From Lucifuga dentata (taxonomy: Eukaryota > Chordata > Actinopteri > Ophidiiformes > Bythitidae), in contig VXCM01002193.1 of NCBI GenBank assembly GCA_014773175.1, positions 1-64,000 of the forward strand: 64,000 bases of DNA, written 5' to 3'. A model generated the notes under the pieces. It saw only the letters and a program-made list of their open reading frames with translations, ran no database searches and had not been told where the DNA came from. Positions 14,580-27,793 of the stretch are shown here, in pieces (position 1 is the stretch's first letter; each line of letters starts with the position of its first letter). The position numbers and the translations under genes were made by a program.

Positions 14580-14800
14580 GTCCTTGTCTAACTGCCGGCA
14601 GAGAAAAGAGCATCTGTTTGGCGACTATCGCTCCCTGACTGTAAATCCATGGCAGCCATTAAACACCACTCCACCGGCCAGCGGACGTGGCGCGAAAGGC
14701 TATCTGATTGAATCCAAATGAGATTGATCTCCACGCCAAATCCACTTGTCAAACGCATTCCCTGACAAATAGCCTCTCAGTAACTTGATTAACGGTGTGG
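14580..14800. promoter_or_regulatory. Candidate conserved non-coding element
   Basis: A balanced-composition block with no repeat signature, containing GGCAGCCATTAAACACC and TGATTGAATCCAAATGAGAT. Proposed only from texture. Confidence 0.15.
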
Positions 14801-15130
14801 AAACTCGTAGCATTTTTATATTTTGTATTAAAGTTTGAAGAGATTTGGTGTTTACTGTAGATGTTTGTAGCAAGAAAATAACTAAGTCAAATAACCAAGT
14901 CTAGTTTTGAGGTACTTATATTTTCAGTATTCAGTATTTCCATTCCTTTTACCTCTACATTTACTATGTCTGACTGGAGTTACTAGTTATTCTGCAGACA
15001 TAAAACATGTTATGTGTCAATAAAGGCAAATAGCATCACGCAACCATGTTCCCTCATTTATACATACCAGTTACCAGCATCTTTTATTGTTTGACTTGAA
15101 AAAGGCGTTACTATGGTATTTCCTGATTTA

Positions 15131-15649
15131 CAGCGCTGGCCAAAAGTATTGCACTCCCCTGTATTTCTGTGTCAACTTTTCTTTCTGAGTTAAAATACCA
15201 CTCCAAACACAACAACATTTATATTTTTTAGTGTGTTAGAGTAAGTACAACTGAAAAAAAGCCAATAGTTCTTAATAGTGTTAAGTAGGANAGTGTGTTA
15301 GAGTAAGTACAACTGAAAAAAAGCCAATAGTTCTTAATAGTGTTAAGTAGGAAGACACTTTTGACATTTTGTTAAGATTTGAAGAAGAATACCAATATTA
15401 TTAGTAGAGATCAAACAGGAAATTAAAACATCTTCTTTGGTTTCCACGTATTTTCGCTGATTTGTAGTAATATTGTCGTCATATTACTATTCTGAAATCC
15501 AAATTTAAGTCTAAAGAATAGTTGAATATTCTGAACGAATACTCAGCTACTTGTAAAACACCAATAAATGAATTTTGTTATGTTTGGAGTGGTACTTTAG
15601 TAAAGTTTACACAAAAATACAGGGGGTGCAATACTTTTGGTCAGCGCTG
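15131..15649. mobile_element. TA-flanked MITE with long TIRs (Tc1/mariner-like)
   Basis: The left end CAGCGCTGGCCAAAAGTATT and the complement of the right end, CAGCGCTGACCAAAAGTATT, continue as similar sequence for about 75 bases to CCACTCCAAACA. Flanked by TA at both ends. It contains an assembly duplication around the N at 15291, which adds 62 bases. Confidence 0.8.
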
Positions 15650-16609
15650 TACATGTTGGGGAAGCGATTCATAAAACACACTGCCACACAAAAACCTGTT
15701 TCAGTCAGGCAGTAAAGTTCAGCTATATGGAAATCTGGAAATCGACTGTTTTTGGCTCAGATGTGTATGTGATCAATAAATTTGATTGATAAAAATACTC
15801 AGTTGATTAGTCAGTGTCACATTCTAGTGGCACTGCGACTCGTCCTCAATCTGCACCTGCTGCGCTCTGCATCTGTCTTTCATTTTGTAGGTTGTCGGGT
15901 GAAAACCTTGTATCTCAGCCTCGTTATACCTTAATGGCTTAAATGGAATTTAGATAATATTTAAAGAGTTTTAGAAAAATAATTGTCAGAGATTTTATTG
16001 ATGACGTGATGTAAGCCTGAAAACGGAAAAATCTACAAACCTAACGATGAGTTTTTTTCACCGTCAGGCCTTGTTTCTCAGTTTTTAGGCAAAAGTCTTT
16101 GTAGTTGATTTTACGCCAGAATTTTTATTCTTTAATTCCCAGCTTCAAAGTTGGATTTTGCATCTCAAATTTCAGGGATTTTTGTAATTGTAAATTTTGT
16201 TAATTTGTCACAAAAATTACTTTTACTTTGGATATTAAGCTCTTTGCACTAGATTTCCTCCCTAAAATTCAGCTTCTTTTTTTCCCTCATTCTAGCTGCC
16301 TTCGTCATGATTTTACACATTTTCCCCAAAATTCAACCTGACATTTTTGGTATCTTTGAAAACTTTGGGATCTTGACTAAAATTTAAAAATACATTTCTG
16401 CTGCATTGAACAACGTTTGGACAAAGAGCGTGAGTTTATATAGACGAAGCCACCAAAGAGGTCCAGCAGAGTTTAAGATTAAGTACTTCACACACGCACA
16501 CACACACAGTATGTCCTTCACTCTGCATGAAAACAAGACCACTGACATTCTGGTATTCAATCTGTCCAAGATAAGACAGGTCCCCTCCTCCTTTTCCCAA
16601 TCCCCCCTC

Positions 16610-16882
16610 CCCCCCCTCTTAAACAGCCAATGAGGATGCAGTCTATTCATGAGCGGGAGTAGCAGGCATGTGTAGGCAGCCTGCCACAGGAGGAGGTGTG
16701 TCTCACGAGCCAAAAGTGTGTGAGCGTACGAGTGTGTGCTCATAGTGAGAGAGGAGTTGGTAGAGAGAGAGAGAGAGAGAGAGTGTATGTAGACATGTAA
16801 GTGAGAATCCAGCACGCAGTGAAAGAGAGAAAGAGAAGCCAGGTGCTTTTACTCATCTTACTCATCTTACCACTGATACACT

Positions 16883-16917
<35 letters not shown>

Positions 16918-16947
16918 AGGAACTACATCCCANACCACTGATACACT

Positions 16948-16982
<35 letters not shown>

Positions 16983-17222
16983 AGGAACTACATCCCAACC
17001 TCCACCAAAGCAATGAACAGTTAACGTGCACATTTCTTCTCTGCTTGGAGTGACAGAATGTCTCACTGAGGATACACGGATGAGAAAAAGGTGTAGGGGG
17101 AGCCGAGGAAGAGGAGCCCGAGCGTGTTTTGCCCTGGGGGAGCTCACACACACGGCGTTTGTGCTCTGCAGACAACACACACACTCCAGCAGGCGCTCGG
17201 CACTGTTTCCCTGACAACTAGA
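16610..17222 (+). promoter_or_regulatory. pdzrn4: Candidate promoter and 5' UTR of pdzrn4 short isoform
   Basis: This lies directly upstream of the alternative first exon. A CCAAT box is visible at about 16627-16631, and 17085-17215 is more GC-rich than its surroundings. No TATA box is well placed. A GA repeat (16762-16783) and a CA repeat duplicated around the N at 16933 lie inside. The transcription start is not known. From 17124 to the ATG the frame has no stop but also no ATG, so the start at 17223 is the first usable Met. Confidence 0.3.
16869..16997. repeat. CA microsatellite with assembly duplication
   Basis: Two exact 64-base copies (16869-16932, 16934-16997) around the N at 16933. 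It lies in the putative 5' UTR or promoter of the short isoform. Confidence 0.9.
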
Positions 17223-17291
17223 ATGGGCTGCAATTTGTGCACCTTGCAGAAACGGGAGGAACACTATAAACTGCTATATGAGATTGCACAG
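17223..17291 (+). CDS. pdzrn4: pdzrn4 alternative first coding exon (short isoform), residues 1-23
   Basis: The exon encodes Met-Gly-Cys-Asn-Leu-Cys-Thr-Leu-Gln-Lys, then a charged stretch, and ends ...LLYEIAQ. It matches the first exon I recall for short PDZRN3/PDZRN4 isoforms. The ATG has a good Kozak context (A at -3, G at +4). The last codon CAG is complete and is followed by a strong donor, GTAAGG, so phase 0 fits exon 2, which begins GTG AAC GGG (VNG). The MGC start with a second Cys at position 6 resembles dually acylated Src-family N-termini and suggests N-myristoylation at Gly2 and palmitoylation at Cys3/Cys6 (inference). The donor is followed at once by a long GA tract and an assembly duplication. 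Confidence 0.88.
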
Positions 17292-17309
17292 GTAAGGAGA
17301 GAGACTTAA

Positions 17310-17357
<48 letters not shown>

Positions 17358-17378
17358 NGTAAGGAGAGAGACTTAAAG

Positions 17379-17407
<29 letters not shown>
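17292..17407. repeat. GA microsatellite at the exon 1 donor, with assembly duplication
   Basis: The donor sequence GTAAGGAGAGAGACTTAAAG occurs at 17292 and again at 17359 after the N at 17358. GA tracts follow both. Only the first copy abuts the exon. Confidence 0.9.
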
Positions 17408-17410
<3 letters not shown>

Positions 17411-17612
17411 TTTGATGAGGGATGTTTGATTTTGGTGATGACGAGTGTGATCACACGATAAGGTTGATGGAACTGCTGCTGATGATGATGATGATGGGGA
17501 AGATTTGGCTTTCTGAGCACAGATTTCTTTGAATGAGGAAAGCAAAAGTGAGAATAAGAAGAGAAAAGAGAATATGAGGGTAAGAGAGACTGAGTTACTT
17601 CTAAGCAGCCAG

Positions 17613-17614
<2 letters not shown>

Positions 17615-17649
<35 letters not shown>
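17615..17649. repeat. TG microsatellite
   Basis: Uninterrupted TG units. A second TG locus, at 18119-18147 and 18174-18202, is duplicated around the N at 18173. Confidence 0.95.
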
Positions 17650-17650
<1 letters not shown>

Positions 17651-18118
17651 TCCATCAAAGCGAGTGCAGCTAGTTATTTCTCCCCCATAGCTGAAGATGT
17701 GAGAACTCGTTCAGCTCTTCTTCCTCTGGCAGCTCCAGGGGAATTCATCACATTTCTTCTCCCTGTGGCTGAAGAACAACCTCTCATTTGTCAGAATGGG
17801 TGTTGCGTTTAATGACCTTTGGCCTTTTTTGGGCACCAAAACAAAAAACTACTCACTCTTTTCTTCGTGCTTGCAATGTTTTCGAGATACAGTTTGTGCT
17901 TTTTGACTGACAGCGGCAATATTCCCTCATATTACCTCCACAAACAACCATTAGCAACCATGAGCAGTACTTGCGACGTTGAACGGGGCTCGGCTGGAAC
18001 ATGGCGATTAGATAGCAAATGTTGCGTTTCAGGAATAGAAACAGATTGTGTTATCCTCATTCACCCCACGATATGTGAGGTGTTTATGTGCGGAGCTGAA
18101 TGTGGGAAACACGTGTGC

Positions 18119-18149
<31 letters not shown>

Positions 18150-18173
18150 AGTGCAGGTGAACACCAGGCCAGN

Positions 18174-18204
<31 letters not shown>

Positions 18205-19199
18205 AGTGCAGGTGAACACCAGGCCAGCATTCATTCATCATTTAGTATCTTACGAGGCTTCAGGTAGCAGGAAAACCGGATATGGCGTGATGAGGAAAGA
18301 GCTGTTTGGTTAAATACTTCTTGTTAGTTTTGTAAATGTAAAATATAAGTTGATCACATCCTCCAAAGTGTCCGGTGATCTCTAGAATTTGTGAGGAAAT
18401 CTTACGTTATTCCTGGTTGTGCCCACAAAGCTTTCATCCCTTATCTTGATGATGAAGAAGAGGATGATGATGTTGTTTTACCGCTTGTGATGATGATGCT
18501 GCTGCTGATGACAACAGTAAGGCTGCACAGAGATCATCACGTCCCTTCAAAGTGCTCTTGAGCAAGACGCCGCACCCTTCCTCTCTCACTTATAGTAATT
18601 TCCCTGGATGAGAGTATCAGCAAAATGATTAAATTTAAGGAGTAAAACTCTGAAGATCACCCACGGTGCCCCCGTCTCAGACTCGTCTCTCTCATGTTTT
18701 AATGAGATGGCACACGCCTGTGTCGGCTGCCTGGGTGGAGATCAAGAAAATTATGTCAATTAACGGAAACCCTAGGAGGTCACAGCTTTGTGTGTTCTTT
18801 AGGCGCCTCACTGAGCAATTTAACACAGATTTGCAGTGAAAAAGACATTCATGTATCTGGGCTAAAATGAAGCTAATTATTGTGGACTATATATAAACCA
18901 TATAGACTGTATAAAAACATGTTGCTGCGTTGCTTAATGTGCCTGAGTATTTACTGGCTGCTCTTGGGCTGTATTTACACCTAGCATTAGCATGCAACCT
19001 ATATCCAGATGTGCTAATTTAGTGTAAGTTATAAATGCTCTCTGATCACATTGTTAAAACTAGCCAGCATGTAAATGTGTAAATATGACGTGTGTAGCCC
19101 CGCCTTGTCTTCCCTGCTCCCCGCTCTTGTTAATAAAGTTATTTTGAATGGGAGTTGTGACAGAATACACGCATACATTGACATTTCACGCAAAAATAA

Positions 19200-20310
19200 A
19201 CAGAAATATAGCCGCAAGCAGCGATAATTTGGGTCCAAGCTTGTGTGATAACTCAATGAATGATTCATTTGTTGCAGAAGTCGTGTGTGCAGATACTCAC
19301 CAAGTTTGGTGACAGTAGACCTAATAATTCATGAGATATTGCAGTTTTTGTCAAATAAGCCATGCCCACTCAACTTTGGCAGCCAATTGTAGCAAAACAG
19401 TAAAGAATATCAAAAAATGAAGAAGTAACTTTTTCCCGGCTTGGTTCAGACATTGTATATGCAAAGTTTTGTGTCAGTTGAGTTAAAATTGAAGGAGGAG
19501 ATACAAAGAAAACAGTTTTGGACAAAATTCAAAGTGGCAGAAGATCTAGACAGGGAAAGAAGTTGGACTACATTGTTGGATTCATATAGAACCAAGGAAT
19601 GCAAGGGAAAAAGAAGTTTGATCCTCTGACTTACAGTTCAATAGTTTTAGGCCAAAGTGTAAATGTGCTTATTACAGTGCCACCTTCAGGCCAATCTGTG
19701 TAATTATTTTTTCCTGAGTAGTGGATGAGATGTTGAACCAATCTGGTAAGTTTCGTTGCTGTAACTTTTATGGTGTTTGAGAAAGAAAATGCTTAAAACA
19801 AAATTTGCAAAAAAGTCAAAATGGCGGAAAAAGGCTTGATGGAAATGGGCGTGGCTTACATTGATAGATGCGTCTTAGCCCAAGAAATACAGAGAAAAAA
19901 GAATTTTGACTCTGCAATGCACGGTTCAGAAATTATTGGTGGGAAACTGTAGGAGGAGGTATGAAAAGACTATTTCAGAAACTATTCAAAATGGTGGGAA
20001 ATCTAGTCAGGGGAAATGGGTGTGGCCTATGTGATTAGATGCGTATATATCCAAAGAATCCAAGGAAAAAAGTATTTTGATTCTAGGACTTACGGTTCAA
20101 AAGTTATAGATCACTATACACCAAAATTTTAAAATTGTTATTATAGCGCCACCTTCAGACCGATCGGTTAGATTGCTGTTGATCACCTGAGTAGTGGTGA
20201 AGTTTCTGAAGCTATGTGCCAAGTTTCGTAGCCGTAGCATTTACACTTTCTGAGCTCCAAGATACTTTTAGCGGAAAAGAAGAATAAAAATAATAATCCG
20301 AGCAATTTCT
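19200..20310. repeat. Dispersed teleost repeat with internal imperfect repeats
   Basis: Begins with GCCGCAAGCAGCGATAATTT and ends with AATAATAATCCGAGCAATTT. Internal phrases such as TATAGCGCCACCTTCAGACC, CAAGTTTCGTAGCCGTAGCA and GATAGATGCGT recur two or three times. I recall similar sequence as a very common fish repeat. Not coding. Confidence 0.55.
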
Positions 20311-20423
20311 AAAAATATAGCATACATCTCACCTATGAGATTTAATCACAAAGCAGGCATAATCCAGATGATGAGAACACAAGTTCCTGCAAGGTGTAAA
20401 CGGAAGTCATCAGATGTAATTAT

Positions 20424-21664
20424 TAGGGATGGGCATTAAGGTGGAATAATCCAATCAATTTAAGTCAGTTATTCGATTAGTCATGACATCATTGTGCAAA
20501 GCCTGTTTGACCATTTGTCCAGCACCCCTCTCTGATGGAATGTAGGTGGCGGGTACGGCCAAGTACTGCCTTTCAAGACGCTCAGAAGTTTAAAACGATA
20601 TTCACTGCATTGCCATCACAACAGGGGGTTTTCATCAGGGGAGATGTGTGGCTCAGAAAAATAGCGATGCAGTTCGTCTTGTTCAGTGTCCTTTGTGCTG
20701 TAATCTCTCCAAGTAAAGCGCTGATTGCTGATGTGTTGATGTCTTCCCTGCCTCCTGCAATTTTCACGTGCTCATCTTGGGCTTTTTCACTTAGCACAGG
20801 CTCCAGGTCACACACTTTGTTGTTCAAGAACAGAGTTTCTCTGAATGCCCACACGCAAGACAGATTCCATGAAATGCATATGTTTGTGCTGCAGATCCAG
20901 AGCAGCAGCGATCAGCGCAGCTTTGCCTTTAACACACACACACACACCCAGGAATTAGTGTAATTCATATCCACAATAGCTTCATCCTGCATAATGAACA
21001 CTCAACTTGTTGTCTTGTCCAATTAAATAAAACCAGTGGCCATTCAAAACGTGCCTGTTCGGAATGTGCTGCAGTCTGCCATAATTTTGTTCTGCACGTC
21101 CTCGTGAGCTAGCTTTGTTTGCTGTATGGGGTCAGGTTGAGANTAATTTTGTTCTGCACGTCCTCGTGAGCTAGCTTTGTTTGCTGTATGGGGTCAGGTT
21201 GAGACTGTGGCACTGGACTGGAGCATATGCTGCCGCGCCCAGAGTGTATCCTGACTACTGTTTACCGGCACAGCTCAATTTGAGAACCGCTCATCCAAAC
21301 AACTTCACACGTGAATTACACGTCCTTGGGTCCTGAGCAATAAACCTGCCGAATTTCAACTTCATACAGTGCCGGGTCTTAGAGATGTTGGTGCCACAGC
21401 CAGACAGAGATTCTGTCTTTATAGATAACGCCACACTTCACTTCATTTTATTGCTGACATCTGCTGCAATCATCTGCTCTCCATGAAAACTAAAGCGAAG
21501 GTGCAGCACACAGGCAGAAAGAGTGCCACAAACATTAGTTCCGCTTCTGTACAACTTAAAAACTAAATGCCCCCAAAAAGTTAGCCGTTTTTTTTTCTTT
21601 TTAATATTCAATGATGTTGACCATTTTGACTAATTGAATAATTGATTATTCATACACATTCCTA
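20424..21664. mobile_element. hAT-like non-autonomous element
   Basis: The left end TAGGGATGGGCATTAAG and the complement of the right end, TAGGAATGTGTATGAATAAT, share inner blocks (TTATTCRATTAGTCA). Flanks GTAATTAT and GTAAATAG match at 6 of 8, a decayed 8-bp duplication. The interior (about 21030-21420) is shared with 32490-32760 and 55850-56170. An assembly duplication surrounds the N at 21143. Confidence 0.65.
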
Positions 21665-24625
21665 GTAAATAGTCAGATAATCCAGATCCTGAGATTGCAC
21701 TTTAATGCAACACGTAAAAGGGATCTTAAAATCGATTTATGTTCTATAAATGAGCTGTATGAAATCTAGCTTACCTCTAAATAGAAATGTAATTTGGCGG
21801 CACAGCAGCATAGCGGCTGTAAAAGGCTGTGTTAATGAACTTAGGTAGAAGATTATATCTTCAAAATTCAGGGTGAATGGTGGGAGTTTTGCTGGCACAA
21901 CAAAGACATTACAGTTATGTTTGTTTCCTATTTCCTCATCACACTGCTGGTGTCCTGACACTGTGGCCTGAGTCCAAGAATACTGTGTTTGTGTGTGTCA
22001 GCAAACCCACGTAATGTTAAATGCTCTGTGCTGTGAAGTGACAGTAAGCAAACACCTACAGAAATAAAGAAAAAGAAGAAAGAAATCAGTTTTGACAGTA
22101 AGTGTGTCAGCTTGACTTTGTCCCAAAACTTGAGGCTGAGGGGATTCTGCAAATCCAGAGAGACTCCTGAAGAATCCCTCTGTCAGACTCATTTCTTTTG
22201 TTTCCTTTTTCACACTTTCTCCTTCTCTAACCTTCATTACTCTCTCTCTCTTCCTCTTCACATTCTGTTTCTCCCCTCTTCTTCTGGCACACACAACACG
22301 CCAGATTCTAAATGTGTTGTTTTTGTGCTGTTCTACTTTCTTTCACCTGCTCATTATTCCGGTTGGAAAGCCAAAGGACGCTGATATTGTAATGTTGCTG
22401 CAGTTTAAGTGCAAATTAGCACTGGTGCATTTTGTCCCTACTTGCTTTGTTGCGTCTTTCATCCCTCAGTTGTTGCTTCTTACTTGTGGCTAGAGTCAGG
22501 TTTATTCACTTCCATGCACCAACGTGGCAAAATCTGGTGTCATATATTCATGTTGCTCTGATTTCCACTTTAGGCAGACAGCGCTGTGTGTTTCTAGTCC
22601 AAAATATTTTGAATGGCACAATGAAAGTTGTATTTTAAGGTTGATTTTCACTTTAAAAACCACTGGCAACATTAGTGGATGAAACAACAGGCAATTTCGA
22701 ATGTCAAGTGTGGATCCAAATTTGGAAAGACTTAACCCTGAACTATCTGGAGTTGGAATTAGGTGGTTCCTTCAGTGCGTCTCTTGTTTGCACTCTGACC
22801 AGTAACTACATTGCAACCTTTTGAAACACTTTCATTTCGAGCAGACAACCTGAAAGTCTCTCTAGCTTTCCTCATCTGCATAAATACATAAAGGGCTTTC
22901 ACCTCCACAGTTTGGTGAATTTACCATCCTCTTCAAAAGTTGTAAAACCTCTCAGACCAATCAGTGATGTTGGTGTTTTGACAGTTCCTGAACCCTCTGA
23001 GAGCACTTAACCTGGAGGAGCTGAAAAAATGATTCAGGAACTATAATCCTCGCACCAAAGTGGGTCCTTTTTCTTATACAAAGGCAAATTGTCGGGTCCC
23101 TAAAAAGTTTCCTGTGATGCAAAAGGCAACAAAAACTCTTTATTTGGTGTTATGGTAATGGCTTTTATCCATAAGATTGACATACAGCATCTGGAACAGA
23201 CCTATTCAATTATCCACCTTGTATCTTTTTTTTTTTTTTTTTAAAGGAGCACAGCGGTTCATAGTCCAGTCCAGGTCTTGGCCCTGCAGGGTCCCCCCCC
23301 GCGACATCTCTTACCACAGTGACTATCTCTCTTCACACAGCTGCTCCGTCCTGACAGCTCTGCCCAGCAGCCACCAACAGATTTGTCTCTTGTCAGACCA
23401 TTTATGTTCAACTTTTCATTTGTGATTTTGTGTCTGTGTATCCCTGCACACACACACACATACACACACGCATATGTGTGACACATTTTTTTTACTGAAG
23501 CAATTGCCATCCCATGTATTTTGCTTGTGGCTGTATTAAATTGTCCATCAGCCTCTGGCATACATGGTCTCATAGGACTCATGTTTTCTCCTCTTGGCTG
23601 TTCTGGAATCGGCACTGTTGTATCACGCCATCCACACAAAAAGAAACATGTCTTCTTTCATAGTTTATGGATAGTTGAGATTTTATAAATAAAAGATTTT
23701 CACCTGGCCACCATTGCTGTCATTTTATAAAGCTAAAGTAAAAACACTGAAGCCCTTTAAACAGAGCCAGTATGCCAACGTTTAATATTTAATTTTTATT
23801 CTTATGAAGTAGAGTTATATTTTCATGGCTGTGTACATGTTCATGTCTCGATTGTGATCAATTTAGTATTTTTGTTGATCAGTTTTGTATTTTTTGATCG
23901 TTTGTGATGTGTCAGTCCGTGTTTCATGTTTTCACAGCTTTAAACTTTTACTGTAAATAGATCTGACGTTATTGCTGCATCCACAAATTCCAAACCCAAA
24001 TATGTTTTATTTATTTTATGTCACACAGTGAATATGTGTGTATGTGTGTGTGTTGTGACCCGATGCCTCTATCTCTCTCTTGGCGTGGCTCCGTCCTCCG
24101 GAGACAGATGCTGTGCCACATGTCCAGCCTGTTAGACAGCATGAGAGGGGGCGAGACAGAAACCCCTCCATTCCGCCACCACCTACGGTGTCCAGTAAGG
24201 GCCACACGGAGAAGGGGAAGCTGTGGTCAGACTCACACAGCCATCACCTCCATATGGCCACCTCCAACCACAGCGTCTGCGCTTTTGGTTTCATTGGCTC
24301 AGGATTCAGAGGCTTTATTTCAGCTTGTGAAGAGGCATGTTTGGCTTATGTGGAAATGTGCAAAATTGCCTGAACTGGAGTTATCATCCAACCGGAACAT
24401 ATTCCTTTGACCTTAGAAATGCATGATAGCGAAATACGGGATTTTGGGAAGGTGGGGAAACAGTAATCTTGTACTCCTAGCGCTCTCCTGTGAGTGATGT
24501 TTGGCCCATTAAATGTGATAAAGACGACCAAAGGGAGATAAGAGGGTAGTATCACCTGATTCATCAACAGTAGAGAGCCACAACATCAGTCCAAAACCTG
24601 CTGTTTGCCTCTTTCTCATCCTTTA

Positions 24626-24630
<5 letters not shown>

Positions 24631-24668
<38 letters not shown>
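24631..24668. repeat. CT microsatellite
   Basis: Uninterrupted CT units in intron 1. Another CT/CTGT tract lies at 29922-29980. Confidence 0.95.
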
Positions 24669-24671
<3 letters not shown>

Positions 24672-27600
24672 GGGATTTTGAGCTTTGCAGAAAGTACTGA
24701 ATGTAGTGACCTTTCCATTTTTTTTTTCTTGCGGTTTCCCACCCAACAAGTTATCTGGCTGTCTGTGTGGGTCAGCGAGTGTGACCTTTTTACCTGTGAG
24801 TCTAATTCCACATGATAAGTTTGTGTGTGTGTGTGTATGTGTCTCTCTCTCCCTGTCTATTTCTCAGAAACACACTCAACAGGCATGTCAGTTTTGGATA
24901 GCATTTTTTTTTTCTATTCTATTCTACTTTCAACTTTACGTGCTTTGGCATACGGTCATCTCCCTTATTTAAAGGACAATAAATGACTTTCATGACTTTT
25001 TACACTTTTTTTAGACTTTAGAATGATGGACTCCCCCTCTGAAATGTTAATTATGGAAGTGAACTCTGCTGTTGTACACAGATCATCTGGTGTCTTCCAT
25101 CATGGTTCTAGTTGCTCGTTGGTGATAATGTCACATGATTTAGAGGTGCATATGGCCTCATCACTGTGGGTAGTACGTCTTCTGGTCCCTGGCCAAAAAA
25201 GTGGAAACGGGAAATGGGTGATTATTCAGTGTCAGGTTAATGCCAAATTAATATGGGGAACAACATCATGGAGCTGTAGGAAGATGTGAAACAACAGAAA
25301 AGGTGTATGAACTGATTTGGTTGTGCATTTGTGCTTCACTGTGATGAGCTTTTACCAGAGAGAGGGGGGGGGAGGGAGACGGGCAGCGAGGAAGATAAAT
25401 CGATGATGACAGAAAGCTTGTCATTCTTTGTTTGGCTGTTTCTTTGTGTGTGTGTGTATCTGTCTGCCCTGCTGTAACAAAACAAGCATACACTCCTCTC
25501 TCTTTTTGTGTGTGTGTGAGGTCACAAAGTCATTGCAAGACAGGGCCGGCATGGATGGGGAACAGCAACAGTCACCGTTTCGCTCCACCAGCCAACGATC
25601 CCCCCCTGTGTTGGCTCTGATAAGCCCAGGATGAAAGCTCGTGCTGTGGGGAGTGCCGCTCCTCGCCTCCCCTCCTCTTGTCTCCCTTTTAGACAAGGCG
25701 AGGCGAGGATGCTACAGCACACAGGAAACACACACATAAACACACTGTGACGTGAAATGCACATGCCGCATACATTCATGTACCATTCATCAGCTTTATA
25801 GCATGTTTTCCTTTTTACGACTGCGTTAAAAACGTCATTCAAGCTCTTAGCACCAGACAAGAGGACTTATCAGTTGTTATCAGCCTCTTAGCGATTACCA
25901 TACCTGCCGAACGGCCAAGTAGCCTAGCCAAGATGATAGACAGAGAGGAAAAGGGGAAAGGTGAGTATGGGGGTAGGGTTGGATAGGGATGGGAAGGTGG
26001 GGAAAGAGAAGAAAGAGGAATGTTGTACAGTATGAAAAAGAACCAGAGCGAGGAAGGTAGTCTTGTGCTGTCAGTAAGTCTTTTTAACACCCCCATTCTC
26101 CTCTAATTTATCCTTCTTTGCCTCGCCCTCTCTCCTCCCGCTCTCCTCCTCCACCCGTTACTTATCAGTCACCAAACACTGCTTCAAGTCTGTTCCATTC
26201 TGCTGCCCATGTCTGTCTCCCCACCAGTGTGTCACCGTTCTGTCTATCAGCCTCATTAATACACTTCTTTGGAATAACCTCACTCTCTGAGGTGCCGCAG
26301 ACTTTATTCGCAAAAGAAGAAAGAGCGACGGAAGACGGAAAGCCTATTATTCAGCATGCGTGAGTGCATGTGTAAAAGAGACACTAATTTCCTCCACTCT
26401 CACTGTCTGCCTGTCACTGTATTTTGGTTTGAAGCTAACCTTGCGTCAGAATAACCCAATAATACACCTTATGGCCGCATGCTGCAGGCCACGTTTTGTC
26501 AGGTTAGACAGATGTTACGACAAACTATCTGGAGCTGTTATGGATTTGTTGTTGCGAAAATGTATACACAAAAACACATCACAAAAAAAAAAAATTCCCT
26601 TAGATATTTTGTTGTTGCAGAGTAAAAATGCCTGACACATATAACCTGTAACATCTATCACATTACCATAAAATATCTCTCAGTTCTTTGGCGAGGGAGG
26701 TGCAATTCTCATCTGAGACCAAATGTCAGCGCACTATAAAAAGAAAGCATTTGCTCTTTCTTCCTGTCCTCGTTTCTGTGCCCAAAAATGTCTCCATCAC
26801 GCATAATCATTTGTCATATCTGTCGTTAGAGAAGCTGGTCTTGAAATGAGCAGCCCTAAATCCTTAAAAAATGCAAATGTACTGCTGTGGACTAGTTGCC
26901 CAAACATCCCACTGCCAAGCGCATTTTGGACCCAGAGCGCGGAGCCTGGGTCCAGGTGGTCTAGACGGAGATTAGGTTACAGCAGGGTGCTGGTGTTGAA
27001 TTCCCACTTAACTAACTTGGGTTTAGGAGTCATTAGGCCCTCTCGGTGCTTGGTGTCGAGTCCAGTTACAGATAGGATAACACTAAACCATCTGCATAGT
27101 AGGGGGGATGATTACATTTAGTGCAGGGTGTAACCATAAGCCTTGTGTTGATATGGGAAATGCCCTCAGGATGGAGAGGGCTGAAGTGTGGATGGGTGTT
27201 TGGTTTTTGTTAGGTTGAGGAAGAGTATTGGCCTAGTTTTGTTAAATCATATTTAGACTGGGGGAATGAATGAGAGATAGCTGTAAATACAGAAATTACA
27301 ACATCTTGCAGGCAGATTGTAAATTCTGATAAAAGGCTTATAAACAATTAGAGACCTAGATATTCACTAGATATTGGTATCTAGTAAAGACTGTGTAACC
27401 TAAACCTGCATTAATCAATATTTTTGATCTTAACATTGAATCTGTCTCTGCGTAATGCAAAAGGGTCGGTCTTCGTGACAAACCCAGAGAGAAATCACCC
27501 AGATCTGCAGACCAACAGAGATTTCAGCCTTTTCGCTCACTATTTTGGTTTTACACAAAATACGCTATATAACAATTATATATAACAATATATAACATAT

Positions 27601-27793
27601 ATATAACAATGTATAACAATTTACACAAATACGCTATATACACTAAATACAGTATCTCATCACATGCAAAACAATGCCTCTCAAATGGTTTTCACCAACC
27701 CCTGATGTAAAACTTTAAGCAGCAGTTTCCAGAGAACAACATTTGATACCAACTTTACGCTGACACATGAACATGAAATGGCTAAGAGACAAA

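Larger units (their letters stand above)
1..17222. other. Upstream non-coding region (intergenic or long-isoform intron)
   Basis: No exon could be supported here. The region begins with a run of 23 T, probably a contig edge. Open frames present are short, cross microsatellites or transposon relics, and match no family I know. The long PDZRN4 isoform needs exons for a RING finger, TRAF-like zinc finger and the first half of PDZ1; none was recognised, so they probably lie further 5' or were too short for me to see. Repeats inside are listed separately. I see nothing specific in 24-1262, 1840-2310, 2600-5490 (a poly-T N gap at 4217), 6340-7640, 8070-10700 apart from CA repeats and repeat-like AT-rich sequence near 9040-9590, 12200-15128 and 15652-16600. 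Confidence 0.5.

Noticed and set aside
17218..17658. Long - strand frame of Ser/Leu repeats
   Set aside because: It is the translation of GA and TG microsatellites and an assembly duplication.
20535..20963. 142-codon open frame
   Set aside because: It lies inside the hAT-like element, with no zinc finger, RNase H-like or dimerisation motif of a transposase that I can recognise; other copies do not keep the frame.
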